This document shows positions 17,497 to 25,661 of a stretch of 25,661 bases of DNA, one piece after another (the first letter of the stretch is position 1; each line of letters begins with the position of its first letter). The notes beneath the pieces are model-generated. The model ran no database searches, was not told the origin of the DNA, and saw only the letters and a program-made list of their open reading frames with translations. Origin of the DNA: Chara braunii (Eukaryota; Streptophyta; Charophyceae; Charales; Characeae); assembly GCA_003427395.1 (NCBI GenBank), contig BFEA01000511.1, forward strand, positions 356,592 through 382,252, written 5' to 3'. The position numbers were made by a program, and so were the translations under genes.

Positions 17497-19383
17497 TGTC
17501 CCCTTTGGGCACAAAAATTTCTATCACGCACGAAGAAGAATCGACTTTCCGAGAGAGGGAGAACAGTGAGGAGGAAGTCCACGTGTTCAGGCGCTGTTCT
17601 CTATTGCGCACGAAGGAGGCCCGACTACCAAGAAAGAGGGGACGAGGGGAAAATACAGAGAGCGAGAGAGAGAGAAGGGAGAAGGGGAGGGAGCGCTCTG
17701 GCTTCGCTCTTTATGGAGCTCGAGGGAGAGAAAACGAGAGAGAGAGAGAGAGAAAGAGGGAGTGGAGAGTCGAGAAAAGGGAGAGAGAGCGGGGAAACTA
17801 GAAAGGAAGAGAGATAGAGAGAGCTGAGGAGCGAGAGACAGTTTGGGCTGCAAGCTTCTTTGGAGCTCTCTGTTCCGGTCGATAATCGCGCCTTAATAGC
17901 GCTGTGAGTTCCGAGCACTTGGGCCACAAGCTTCCTTGGTGCTTGCAGTTCCGGTCGTAATTGTGTTGTGAGTCCTGATCATTTTCGGGCGCAAGATTCC
18001 TTGGTGCTTCCTGTTCCGGACATAATTGCGCCGTGAGTTCCGATCATTTGCGGGCGTAAGCTTCGTTGGTGCNTACAGTTNCGGTNGTTAACTGCGTCNA
18101 GATTGCGCCGTGAGTTCTGATCATTTTCGGGCGCAAGCTCCCTTGGCGCTTACTGTTCCGGTCGTTAATTGAGTCGTAATTGCGCTATGAGTTTCGATCA
18201 TTTTTGGGCGCAAGCTTCTTAGGTACTTACAGTTCCGATCGTTAATTAAGCTATAAGTTTTCTAGGTGCTCTCTGTTCCGGTCGTTAATCGCGCCACAAT
18301 AGCGCTGAGAGCTCTGAGCATTTGGGCTACAAACCTCTTTGGTGGTTACTGTTCCTGTCGATAATCGCGTCATAATAATGCTATGAGTTCTGAGCTTTTG
18401 GGCTATAAGTTCTTTTGGTGCTCTCTGTTCAGGTCGATTAATCGTGCCGCAATAGCGCTGTGAGTTCGGAGCATTTGGGCTGCAAGCCTCTTTGGTGTTT
18501 ACTGTTTCTGTCCATTAATCGCGTCATGATAATGTTGTGAGTTCTGAGCTTTTGGGCTACAAGTTCTTTTGGTACTTACTGTTCTGATCGTTAATTGGGC
18601 TGTAAGTTTGTCGGTGCCCACCGTTCCAATAAAAAATGGCTCGAAGATTGCGCCAAGAGTTCTGACCACCGGGGCAACAAGATCTTTGGTTCTTACCGTT
18701 CCTATCATTAAATTGTGCGGTGATTGCGCTACGAGCCCTGACCATTTGGGTTATAAGTCCCTTGGGTGCCTACTGTTCAGGTCGAAGTCTGCAGCATTTC
18801 GGTTACAAGTCTCTTTTGTGCTTGTGGTTTTCGCCTCTGAGCTCGAAGCTAAGTCCTGTCCAGACCTCCCTGCTCTTACTAGCCTCCAGACTAAGCCCAA
18901 CGTTCTCTACGTTTTGCGGCCCCCGGGGAACTTAGTTCACCAACACTTCTCAGGAGCTAGCCCGCTACTCGTGCTCTGCTGGCTGAGAACTCTTGAGCTC
19001 GCCGACTTTTTTTTATCGCGAGGCCTATGGGCAGGGTCTTTAGGCTTCATGCGAAGCCTCTCCCGGCCGTCTTCTCCAAAGAAGAGCCCGTCACAGAGTC
19101 TCTCGACGTTTCCTAGTCTCGACAGGCTATTCTAGAGCACCCTTTTATTCGATCTTCGCCCCTCGGTAGTGAACCCTCCCCGTGCACCCTCTAGCCCCCG
19201 CGCCTAGGACCACCGGGAATATCTAGGCTAGGCCAAGCCCGAAAGGGAGCCCGGGGAAGGGGGTACTCAGAGACAGCCAGGGCGAGGGGAACGAAACCCG
19301 GCGCGCGGTGCCTGCAGAGTCGCGGGCCGCGGCCCCCCCCGAGTTTCCGTAATAGAGAAGTAAAAGAAGGGGGTCCCCCGACA
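17497..19383 (+). repeat. 3' LTR
   Basis: The right end is firm: it matches the 5' LTR up to GACA at 19380-19383, and the next base is inside another element's coding sequence. The left end at 17497 is inferred from TGTC...GACA terminal inversion plus the preceding polypurine tract, giving 1887 bases. The part 17736-19383 is confirmed by alignment with the 5' LTR. It contains the same ~60-80-base tandem array (17840-18830), lacks the 98-base segment present in the other LTR, and has four N positions identical to those of the 5' LTR. Outside one identical block the two LTRs differ at roughly one base in twenty, so the insertion is not recent. Confidence 0.85.
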
Positions 19384-20760
19384 CCGTCTGCATGTTGGAT
19401 CTTCACTATTGTAATGCAAGAGATAATGACTGAACTTAAAATTCACAACGTCCTTATCTCCTCCTATATTGATGATTGTGATCTAGCAAACTCCTCCATC
19501 CCTTCCCTTATCTGGCAAACATTCAATTATGTCGCCGTCCTTCACAACTTAGGTTTTTTTCTCAATATCAATAAGTGTTCCTCTCTACTGTCTCAATCCA
19601 TCAAATATCTAAGATTCATTCTGGATTCGCACCACAAAAGAATTAAATTTTCCGATGATAAGGTCCGAAAGATCACTCAACTCATCCATGAACTTTCATT
19701 TGAACCCATTTCAAGTCGATCGCTTGCAAAAGTCGCAGAAAAGTTAGCCTCACTCTCTAAAACCTTTCTTCCAGCCTCACTTTTTCTATCATCCCTTTAC
19801 GATTCCATCTCACCAGAAAAGTGAGATTCTATCATCTCAGTTTCCAACAATCTTACACTATACCTAACCTGGTGGCTTCATCACCTACCTTTTTTCCCAG
19901 GTCGCCTTTGAATTGTCAGAAAGACCACCCAATTCATCACAACAGAGACTTCGTCCTCGCAAATTGCAGCAATCATTAAACTTCTTCTCAATAATGAAAT
20001 TATTTTGAATTAATGTCTCCCTATCGAACTCCTTGACTTGTCGTCCACCCACCATGAACTGTATGCAGTCCTTCAAACCTTCATTTTCTTTTTTCTCAAC
20101 AACAACGACCTACTGCTATCAACCTCAATTAGACTTCACCTTGACCGTCAAACAACCTTTTTCCTACTTGTCGACATGCGCTCGTCGGACCCAGTCTTCA
20201 ACCCATGGCTCAGAAACATTGCCTCCATTTTAATCACGTGTGATACCTCCCTCCACCCTATTTGGGTTCCCCTCAAACTCAACCAACACGTCGAGCTTAT
20301 ATCCAAGATAGAGGATAACTCTGATTGGGGTATTTCATCGCATGTTCTGAAAGATATCTTCACACAATTAGATACTCCGGCAATTGACCTCTTCACTTCT
20401 GATTATCATCACGTCTACCTTACATTTATCTCCTGAACATGGTCAAGGCACGCTCTAAACATCGAGGCCCTCTCCCTTGATTGGAACACCCTTCCAAGCA
20501 AACCCTACAGATGGATTTTCCCCCCCGCATCACTCATAAACACAATTTTATCTCGTACAACGCTCTCCCCTGCTCTTTATCTCCTTATCGTGCCCAACTA
20601 CCCTAAACCTACCTTGTTCCCAAGACTTCAGCAACAAAACATACTTTGGAAATTCAAAATTTTCCACTCCCCATTCTCCTCCATTCCTAGTCCGAGAATC
20701 CATCCTTCCTGCTCCAATCCCGCCTTATCCGGTCTGAAGGTTTTCTTATTTCAAACTTAA
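19384..20760 (+). pseudogene. RT-RNase H of a DIRS/Kangaroo-like YR retrotransposon, 5' part cut off by the LTR element
   Basis: One frame runs from CCG 19384 to TAA 20758-20760. It starts inside RT (PSACWIFTIVMQEIMTEL), then has the active-site YIDDCDLA, followed by LGFFLNINKCSSL and IKYLRFILDS typical of DIRS-group RT. RNase H traces include HHELYAVLQTF and IWVPLKLNQHVELIS. The DIRS-type C-terminal block is clear: DTPAIDLFTSDYHHVY, LNIEALSLDWN, YRWIFPPASLI and YLLIVPNYPKPTLFP. In-frame stops at 19822, 19909, 20011 and 20434 show it is dead. The base composition (A+T-rich, pyrimidine-rich) differs sharply from the gypsy element. The first half of RT should lie left of the window. Confidence 0.8.
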
Positions 20761-21256
20761 TTCTCACCCTTCCTCTTCCAACCGCGTTTCATTTCATATC
20801 CATACCGCATAAAAGTTTTCACACTCTTCCAAATCCCCCGACGCATCATCCTCAGGCTCTCAAACTCCATCCTTCCTCTATACCGGCCTGAACTCCACCT
20901 AATCGAAAATTGTGCGTTGTCTCCCTTTCAAACACCCCCGCCTCCCCAAAACACTTCTCAATTCACTTATTGAATCCACTACCACCTAACGCACCACCAC
21001 CACCACGACCTCGGAACAAGTAACCACTTCTCACATCATGCCTTATCCGTTCATAAGCAACTATCAAATCACCCAGAATTCCTAAAAATGTCTCCTCCCC
21101 CTTTATAGGCTCGTGCAATCTTATCAAGGATCTTCCACCTTGCCGATCAGTTTTTGTAAACCAGGTTTCACCGTCCTCTTCCCTATGTTGATTTCCGAAC
21201 ACTGTAAACGCAATCCCTCTCCGCACCGCTGCCAACTCTCCCATAAATAAAGAAAG

Positions 21257-21271
21257 ATTGCAGCATCTATG
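21257..21271. repeat. Left target-site duplication of the retroposon
   Basis: ATTGCAGCATCTATG, identical to 22138-22152. Removing the insertion and one copy rejoins the recombinase reading around AEAYIDAAI, apart from a nearby frameshift. Confidence 0.85.
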
Positions 21272-22137
21272 GAAGGTATCCTCTAGGAGGGAATTGGTTG
21301 CCTTTGCGGAAGGGGGGGAGGAGGGGGTCTGTTCCAGGTTGGGGCCGAGGAGGTTTTCCTCGGCGGTGGCAGCATGGGGCAGTGGGCATGGGGAAGTTTC
21401 TCTGTGCGGTGACTTTTGGAAGCTTCTTGGATCGCATTTCTTCTGTTATGCCTGGTAGTTGGAAGAATTTCTCAGGTCTCTGAGGTTTTGTCGGTGGGTT
21501 GTACGAAGCTGCACTGGATTTAGACTGTTATATTCAGGATTCGTGACTGTCCAATGCTAGAACGACGCTGGTCGGAGCCGGGGTGATGCCATGTAGCTTG
21601 CCGAAGGTGAGGGCATGAGGCCTTGCAGAGAGATCTGGGGATGCTATGTGAGGGGCATCCTAAAGGACAGTTGGGGGTTGCTGACACAGGACGACACTGG
21701 CCGGAGCTGGAGTGAGTCGCGCTGCTCTGTAACCTAGTAGTTAGGGGGCGTGAGGCCTGGTTGAGTTTGTCAGAGAATAAGTCAGTTTCGGTGAGCTTTG
21801 TTAGGATCTGTTGGAAATCCCTATGATACTTGAGTTTTTTGGAAAACTGTTGTGGGCTTCAGGAGGTGCTTAGAATCGATGATATAGTATAGTTTCTTTT
21901 ATATACTAATCACCATCATCATCATTATCATTATCATCATCATTGGAATTACTATCTTACACTTTTCTAAGAATCACTAGAAGTTCATCATCACTAGCAT
22001 CACCATCATCATTACATGAGGGACGCTGAGCCCGGTTCTCAGCATGTTTCGGTTCGGTTACTCCGGTAGACTGTGAGGACCCCGGCCTCAATCTTCATTT
22101 GAATTTAAAAAAATAAAAAAAAATAATAAAAAAAAAA
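21272..22137 (+). mobile_element. Non-LTR retroposon (5'-truncated LINE or SINE-like) inserted in the recombinase gene
   Basis: Identical 15-base sequences ATTGCAGCATCTATG flank it (21257-21271 and 22138-22152), a target-site duplication. The right end is an A-rich tail (22107-22137), so it was made by target-primed reverse transcription and is oriented +. Before the tail are a (CAT)n stretch at 21911-21943 and a stem-loop GCTGAG / CTCAGC at 22025-22043, like the 3' hairpins of LINEs. I see no RT or endonuclease motif, so it is either the 3' end of a LINE or a non-autonomous element. Two short related segments near 21562 and 21691 (ACGACNCTGGNCGGAGC) hint at internal duplication. Confidence 0.8.
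22025..22043 (+). other. Stem-loop near the 3' end of the retroposon
   Basis: GCTGAG, seven-base loop CCCGGTT, CTCAGC: a perfect six-base-pair stem about 65 bases before the A-rich tail. Many LINE and partner SINE RNAs carry a 3' stem-loop recognised by the RT. That function is inferred. Confidence 0.5.
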
Positions 22138-22152
22138 ATTGCAGCATCTATG
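22138..22152. repeat. Right target-site duplication of the retroposon
   Basis: ATTGCAGCATCTATG, directly after the A-rich tail and identical to 21257-21271. A 15-base length fits the target duplications made by LINE machinery. Confidence 0.85.
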
Positions 22153-22571
22153 TATGCCTCGGCTTCCATTACTCCCTTTAATGTTAAGATGTTACTCTTG
22201 ATGTACTGTATAACAATTCCTAATTTCTCCCATCGCAATGGTTGTGCCGACTTCTCTGTCACCCCTCTCTGCAGTGCATACTCTCGATACGCTTTCCGAA
22301 ACACCGTTACTCGATTACTCTGATAAGGGTCACCACTCTCCCTCCCTGGTAATCGAAAGTTGTTGCTCAAGCAGTTTATGACAGTATCAACAGTGGAAGG
22401 AGATACATTAGGAGTTCCCTTCAAATCTGTGGTTCGACACCGCCCCTCCACCTCTATCAACCACTGACTGCTTATAAAGGATAGAATATTCAGATCAATG
22501 CATCGCATGCAATCTCGCCCAACATTATTTCTCTCAAACCACTCATTCAACCCAAGCAATAATTTTCGCAT

Positions 22572-22770
22572 TTCATTGCGTCATCGCCGCCCGCACCCAA
22601 ACTCATCAATCACATTGCTGCACCACTCCAACCCGCTCTCGTAGTCTCCTTCATGCTCTGGAGTGCTTCTCTTTTGTTGTCAGCTTCCATCACTCATGCA
22701 CTCATTACACCATTCCCTGCAAGACGACCACATCACTTGCGGGACGATGGGGAGATGAGATGGTTCAAGA
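22572..22770 (-). other. Likely upstream part of the recombinase region
   Basis: On the minus strand the recombinase frame can be read a little further up (SLGAGGDD before the ATG) to an in-frame stop, so the true start may lie in another frame beyond a mutation. No other feature is recognised before the direct repeat at 22771. Confidence 0.35.
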
Positions 22771-22870
22771 GGTGTGTGGGCCTACAGCCCCCTACTCCGC
22801 GACTCTCCTATTCGATTTGGCATCATCAAGGGTATGAAAATTCTCTATTTTATTTGGATTAGCCTTGCGC
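22771..22870 (+). repeat. Direct repeat, copy 1 (about 100 bp)
   Basis: It begins GGTGTGTGGGCCTACAGCCC and includes GACTCTCCTATTCGATTTGG, ending near TATTTTATTTGGATTAG. The partner at 23485-23584 is clearly homologous with roughly one difference in eight. YR retrotransposons carry split or internal direct repeats that support circularisation; these may be the remains of such repeats, but host duplication cannot be excluded. Confidence 0.8.
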
Positions 22871-23484
22871 CGCAATTATCCTACCACTTGTCACAGTTGG
22901 CCTTTCCTTGCCTCGGTCACCACCAACGGTCACCGGCAGTTACCGAGTTGTTTCGGTAACAGAATCGTTTCCTCACACTCTACTACTCGACAACACTTCT
23001 TCGCATCCACCTATTCTCAAGGTCTACGATTCACATCCTCCACTCAATATTACCGACGGTGTATCAAGACTAAGGTATCAACATTATTCATGGCACTCGG
23101 TTGGAGTTCGGACTGGGACCAAGGATTGCGGGGCATTTGGATCAGGATCAATGACCACAACTTCAGGTTGGATTTTTGGGACCTACGACTGAGGCAACTG
23201 GATCAGGACCAAGGACGAAGGAACTTACCCAGGATACATCTGGACGTCAGTGGCCCGGATGGCACTACTCCCTTATGGGCAGCTCCGCAGTGGAGGCAGG
23301 CTGCGGAACTTGCTGAATATGCTGGACTTCCCTTGAACCTCCCTCGGTTGACCGTCCTCCAGTAGCACTCAGCGCGTATGCAAATCTGCAGTCACATATT
23401 TACTTCCGCCAGCTGGTCTGAGGAGAGTCATTTCTCCTTCAACAATTTTGGCGAAGCGGTCCCACCCACCCTCGATCTTCCCAT
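22871..23484. other. Segment between the two direct repeats
   Basis: A frame at 22865-23365 (166 codons, alternative start) reads through, with a C-terminal part containing GTTPLWAAPQWRQAAELAEY. It has no recognisable domain and I do not call it a gene. The sequence is balanced in composition and lies where YR elements carry their terminal or internal repeats. Confidence 0.3.
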
Positions 23485-23584
23485 GGTGTGTGGGTCTGCG
23501 GCCCCAAACTTCGTGACTCTCCTATTCGATCTGGCATCATCAAGGGTACGAAAGTTCTCTATTTTATTTGGACTAGACTTGTGC
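23485..23584 (+). repeat. Direct repeat, copy 2 (about 100 bp)
   Basis: It starts GGTGTGTGGGTCTGCGGCCC and matches 22771-22870 through CTATTCGATCTGGCATCATC and TCTCTATTTTATTTGGACTAG. It is followed by an A-rich stretch at about 23597-23632, AAAAAACAAACAAACAAAAAAAG. That stretch may be the 3' tail of another retroposed sequence. Confidence 0.8.
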
Positions 23585-23902
23585 AAGATTCTGCCTAAAA
23601 AAACAAACAAACAAAAAAAGAAACAAGAGAAATGATATGGGTCATTGCGACAAAAACTGAAAAGGTTGGACAACAGGGGTGAGCAGAGGTAAATCCTTCC
23701 AATACAGGAAGTAATCAATACCGCTGTCCTCTCCTACAATGACACCCTCCCCACCACCCCCTTTTCCTTACTCCCCACTGCCAGATGCTTTACCACCATC
23801 TCGACCACCTTTTCCACCACCCCTCACCTGAAGAACACCCCCGACCCCTCTCTATCCATTCCCCACAACTTAGATCTAACTCCGTGTGGGATCAGAAGAG
23901 AA
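23585..23902. other. Unassigned spacer
   Basis: It opens with the A-rich stretch, then a pyrimidine-rich segment (23720-23870, CCACCACC-type). No coding, RNA or repeat feature is recognised. Confidence 0.4.
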
Positions 23903-23980
23903 AATGTAGCTCAGTGGTTAGAGCACTGGTTGGAAATGCGCATTGTAGTATAAGGTTGCGGGTTCAAAACCCCGCAGCCT
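23903..23980 (+). repeat. tRNA-derived SINE head (not a working tRNA)
   Basis: An A box (TAGCTCAGTGGTTAGAGCA at 23907-23925, with D-stem GCTC/GAGC) and a B box (GGTTCAAAAC at 23961-23970) lie at the spacing of a Pol III internal promoter. A T-arm-like stem TGCGG/CCGCA is present, but its loop is too long. The acceptor ends do not pair, and no regular anticodon arm can be drawn. This fits a diverged tRNA-related SINE head. The body probably continues to about 24200, without a visible tail. Confidence 0.65.
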
Positions 23981-24202
23981 TGAGCATGGACACCAGCAGA
24001 GCGTCAGATTGACGGACGGCTGGACACACACCCCCTTGGGCTGATGCATGGTACTATTACAGGCACTGCCTGCGCACCACCCAAGGGTAGTACATGGTGT
24101 TGTATGTTGGTTTTGGGTTCCGCAGGGGTTGCTTGGGGGTGTTGGTCTTGGGTGTTCTGTTGATCTCCCCAGTCTTGCATATCACACATTCGTGTCATTT
24201 CT

Positions 24203-24482
24203 GATAGTTGTTCAGACGGTAGAGTCTTTGATTACATGTTACAAGGTCATGGATTCGAGGTTGGTTCGGACCTTGGGGGGGGGTCCTTGTCCAGCTTGCC
24301 CCGTTCTCTCCTCGATATACACACATGATGTTGTCTGTACATCTCGATACAGAGATTCACATAACACATACAGCCTTCGGACATACACATAGCTTGTGAA
24401 CTACATATCGTCGACGGGCTATATACACAAGTTTTCACACATGATATTATATGTACATCTACAAGCGGTTATCGGGTAACTA
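24203..24482 (+). repeat. Second tRNA-derived SINE-like copy
   Basis: The A-box-like TAGTTGTTCAGACGGTAGAG starts at 24205 and the B-box-like GGATTCGAGG lies at 24251-24260. The body contains CTGTACATCTCGATAC (24335) and ACATACACATAGCTTG, and it ends near GGTTATCGGGTAACTA. A related body segment recurs at 24931-25000, showing this is a repeat family and not a single tRNA relic. The element has no coding potential. Its ends are approximate. Confidence 0.55.
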
Positions 24483-24485
24483 AAA

Positions 24486-24905
24486 ATTTAGGAATGAAAA
24501 TTCTGAAGTGAGAGTTTTGGGCAGTCTGAAAATCCTGAATGGTCCTGAAATGGTGAAAGGTCCGAAGACCCTGAAAACCACATGTTTAGGCAGGCTGCAT
24601 CCTGAAGTGGTGAAGGGTGTCCTGAAGCGGTCAAGTGACAGTTTTGGGCGGTTTGAAAATCCTGAATGGTCCTGAAGTGGTGAAAGGTTCAAAGACCATG
24701 AAAACCACCCTTCACCACTTGAGGATGCATCCTGCCTAAACAAGTGGTTTTAAGGGTCTTCGGAGCTTTCACCATTACAGGATCATTCAGGATTTTCATA
24801 CCTGAATGGTCCTGAACTGGTGAAAGGTCCGAAGACCCTGAAAACCACCTGTTTAGGCAGGCTGAATCCTGAAGTGGTGAAGGGTGTCATGAAATGGTGA
24901 TGAAA
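24486..24905. repeat. Fold-back repeat with direct and inverted copies of a ~95-bp unit
   Basis: A unit reading CCTGAATGGTCCTGAAATGG, GTGAAAGGTCCGAAGACCCTG, AAAACCAC, TTTAGGCAGGCTG and CCTGAAGTGGTGAAGGGTG occurs directly at 24526-24624, partly at 24654-24709 and again at 24800-24889. It is inverted at 24708-24799. The inverted and last direct copies are adjacent, so the single strand could fold into a hairpin with arms of about 90 bases. No transposase is present. It could be a non-autonomous fold-back (MITE-like) element or a rearranged satellite. Confidence 0.75.
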
Positions 24906-24930
24906 AATACGATTGTTGTTAACCTTATCT

Positions 24931-25000
24931 CTGTACATCTCGATACATAGATTCACGGAGCATACACAACCTTCGGGTATACACGTAGCTTGCCAACTCC
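24931..25000 (+). repeat. Partial SINE body copy
   Basis: CTGTACATCTCGATACATAG, CATACACAACCTTCGGGTAT and ACGTAGCTTG parallel 24335-24402. It lacks the tRNA-like head and lies just right of the fold-back repeat, so the fold-back may have split or separated two SINE copies. The right part merges into the tandem duplication. Confidence 0.6.
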
Positions 25001-25147
25001 ACAACTATCAGACTGGGGGGGTCTAGTCACTGGGTGGGGTCTAGTATGTGCAGTAGGTTCAGGTAGTAGCTTGCCAACTGCACAACTATCAGACTGGGGG
25101 GGTCTAGTCACTGGGTGGGGTCTAGTATGTGCAGTAGGTTCAGGTAA
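24986..25147 (+). repeat. Tandem duplication of an 81-bp unit
   Basis: Unit 1 (24986-25066) and unit 2 (25067-25147) both run from TAGCTTGCCAACT through GGGGGGGTCTAGTCACTGGG to GCAGTAGGTTCAGGTA, with only a base or two of difference. The near identity suggests a recent duplication, or an assembly or sequencing artefact at the G run. No function is suggested. Confidence 0.92.
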
Positions 25148-25661
25148 GGGTTCCTACTAACATTCGGATATAACTGTCTGGTGGCTATATATAAGGCTTA
25201 GACCCTAGGGTAAGGGTAGGGATATAAGTCGTCAGGCAGTCCGAGTTCCACCTGGCCTTGGGTAAGCTAGGGGAAGGACGTAAGACTGGGTCAGTGGGTG
25301 CTACCCTATCTGAACCTAGGGTCCATGTCTCTTGGGGCTTGTAGTAGATTGTCTAGGCCTGACATTTGAAGTTCCTGTTCGACAAGGCTCGTCCGATTCC
25401 GCTTCCACCAGGGTTGGGCAACTATCAGCCTTGGTGCCTATCACTGTTGTCCGGTCCACGTTGCCTGCCCATTAGTAGGGCAATGATCCTGAGTGTTGGT
25501 CACACTGAGGTAGGATAGTGGGATAGGGGGTGCACTAGGAGTATTGACGTGAGGATGGGATGGGAGGTGGTCTCATAATCCAGGACACTCGCGGCTCACA
25601 ACTCCAGGTGATCACTGTGCACTCGGTGACTGGCCTCTACAACACCCTAGACTTAAAAAAA
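25148..25661. other. Unassigned right end of window
   Basis: No ORF of useful length, RNA gene or repeat pair is recognised. It contains a TATATATAAGG stretch near 25183, which on its own is not enough to call a promoter. The window closes in a run of seven A's preceded by CTAGACTT, which could be a tail or simply the cut point. Confidence 0.4.

Larger units (their letters stand above)
20757..22571 (-). pseudogene. Tyrosine recombinase of the same YR retrotransposon, split by an inserted retroposon
   Basis: On the minus strand, from ATG 22571, an N-terminal core-binding part reads PSTVDTVINCLSNNFRLPGR, ...YREYALQRGVTEKSAQPL, then EAEAYIDAAI at 22153, where an 866-base insertion intervenes. 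After it come GELAAVRRG, WFTKTDRQGGRSLIRLHEP, the box-II motif THNFRLGG (His-x-x-Arg, 20903-20914) and RGIWKSVKTFMRYGYEMKRG with a Trp and the candidate nucleophile Tyr (about 20790-20840). An in-frame TGA just before HNFR and frameshifts near 21250 and 20860 mark it as dead, and the Arg of box I is not clear. The stop TAA (complement of 20757-20759) overlaps the RT stop. It would integrate a circular cDNA by recombination, without DDE chemistry. Confidence 0.72.

Noticed and set aside
16793-17611. 272-codon open frame on the minus strand, Ser/Pro/Leu/Phe-rich
   Set aside because: It is the complement of a purine-rich tract with few chances for stops. It has no conserved motif, and two other frames over the same DNA look alike in composition.
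22865-23365. 166-codon frame between the direct repeats as a Gag of the YR element
   Set aside because: No capsid-like or zinc-knuckle motif is visible, and it begins inside the direct repeat with an alternative start codon.
23903-23980. A functional tRNA gene
   Set aside because: No acceptor stem, no regular anticodon arm, and a T-loop of the wrong size.
25180-25195. TATA box near the right end
   Set aside because: Only a short TATATATAAGG stretch, without any downstream ORF or other promoter signal.
1-25661. A CRISPR array in the regularly repeated parts of the LTR
   Set aside because: The units are degenerate throughout with no constant repeat and variable spacer structure, and the context is a eukaryotic retroelement.

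Overview
The window is non-coding-rich eukaryotic DNA built almost entirely of nested transposable elements. I see no host gene and nothing bacterial. The best host guess is a green-lineage alga, possibly Chara-like. The reasons are a primer site complementary to plant-type tRNA-Asp, a Gag/Pol style I associate with charophyte Ty3/gypsy elements, and a Kangaroo-like tyrosine-recombinase retrotransposon, a type first described in Volvox. The lineage is inference, not shown by the sequence.

Positions 1-19383 are one giant Ty3/gypsy LTR retrotransposon on the + strand. The 5' LTR (1-1792, left end outside the window) is followed by a tRNA-Asp-like primer site (1796-1813) and a 1.5 kb leader. The leader has a 181-codon acidic-tailed ORF and good splice-site matches. 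Next comes an unusual block (3366-8515) of nine closely packed, often overlapping accessory ORFs. Then a decayed gag-pol follows: gag with an internal duplication, retropepsin, RT, RNase H and integrase with D,D35E and GPY (8535-15247). It carries three frameshifts and five in-frame stops. A 2.2 kb purine-rich 3' region, a polypurine tract (17475-17496) and the 3' LTR (17497-19383) complete it.

The accessory block is the most novel part. Its ORFs change reading frame at most junctions and join by ATGA or short overlaps, or by gaps of 0-19 bases, as in a bacterial operon or a virus using coupled termination-reinitiation. Seven of the nine appear to be copies of one unrecognised protein superfamily (A1-A2, B1-B2-B3, D1-D2). 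Several copies are broken by stops or frameshifts; A1, B2, E and F are open. Giant plant Ogre elements also carry an extra ORF before gag, but not, as far as I know, such a chain.

The right flank of the LTR (19384 on) starts in mid-codon context inside the RT gene of a second element, so the gypsy element is nested in it. That element has RT-RNase H on + (19384-20760) and a tyrosine recombinase on - (22571-20757), meeting tail-to-tail with overlapping stop codons in one TTAA. The recombinase gene is itself split by an 866-bp A-tailed non-LTR retroposon flanked by 15-bp target duplications. From 22771 to the end lie a 100-bp direct repeat pair, two tRNA-derived SINE-like heads, a fold-back (palindromic) repeat, an 81-bp tandem duplication and unassigned sequence. 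All coding regions right of 8535 look dead in this copy.
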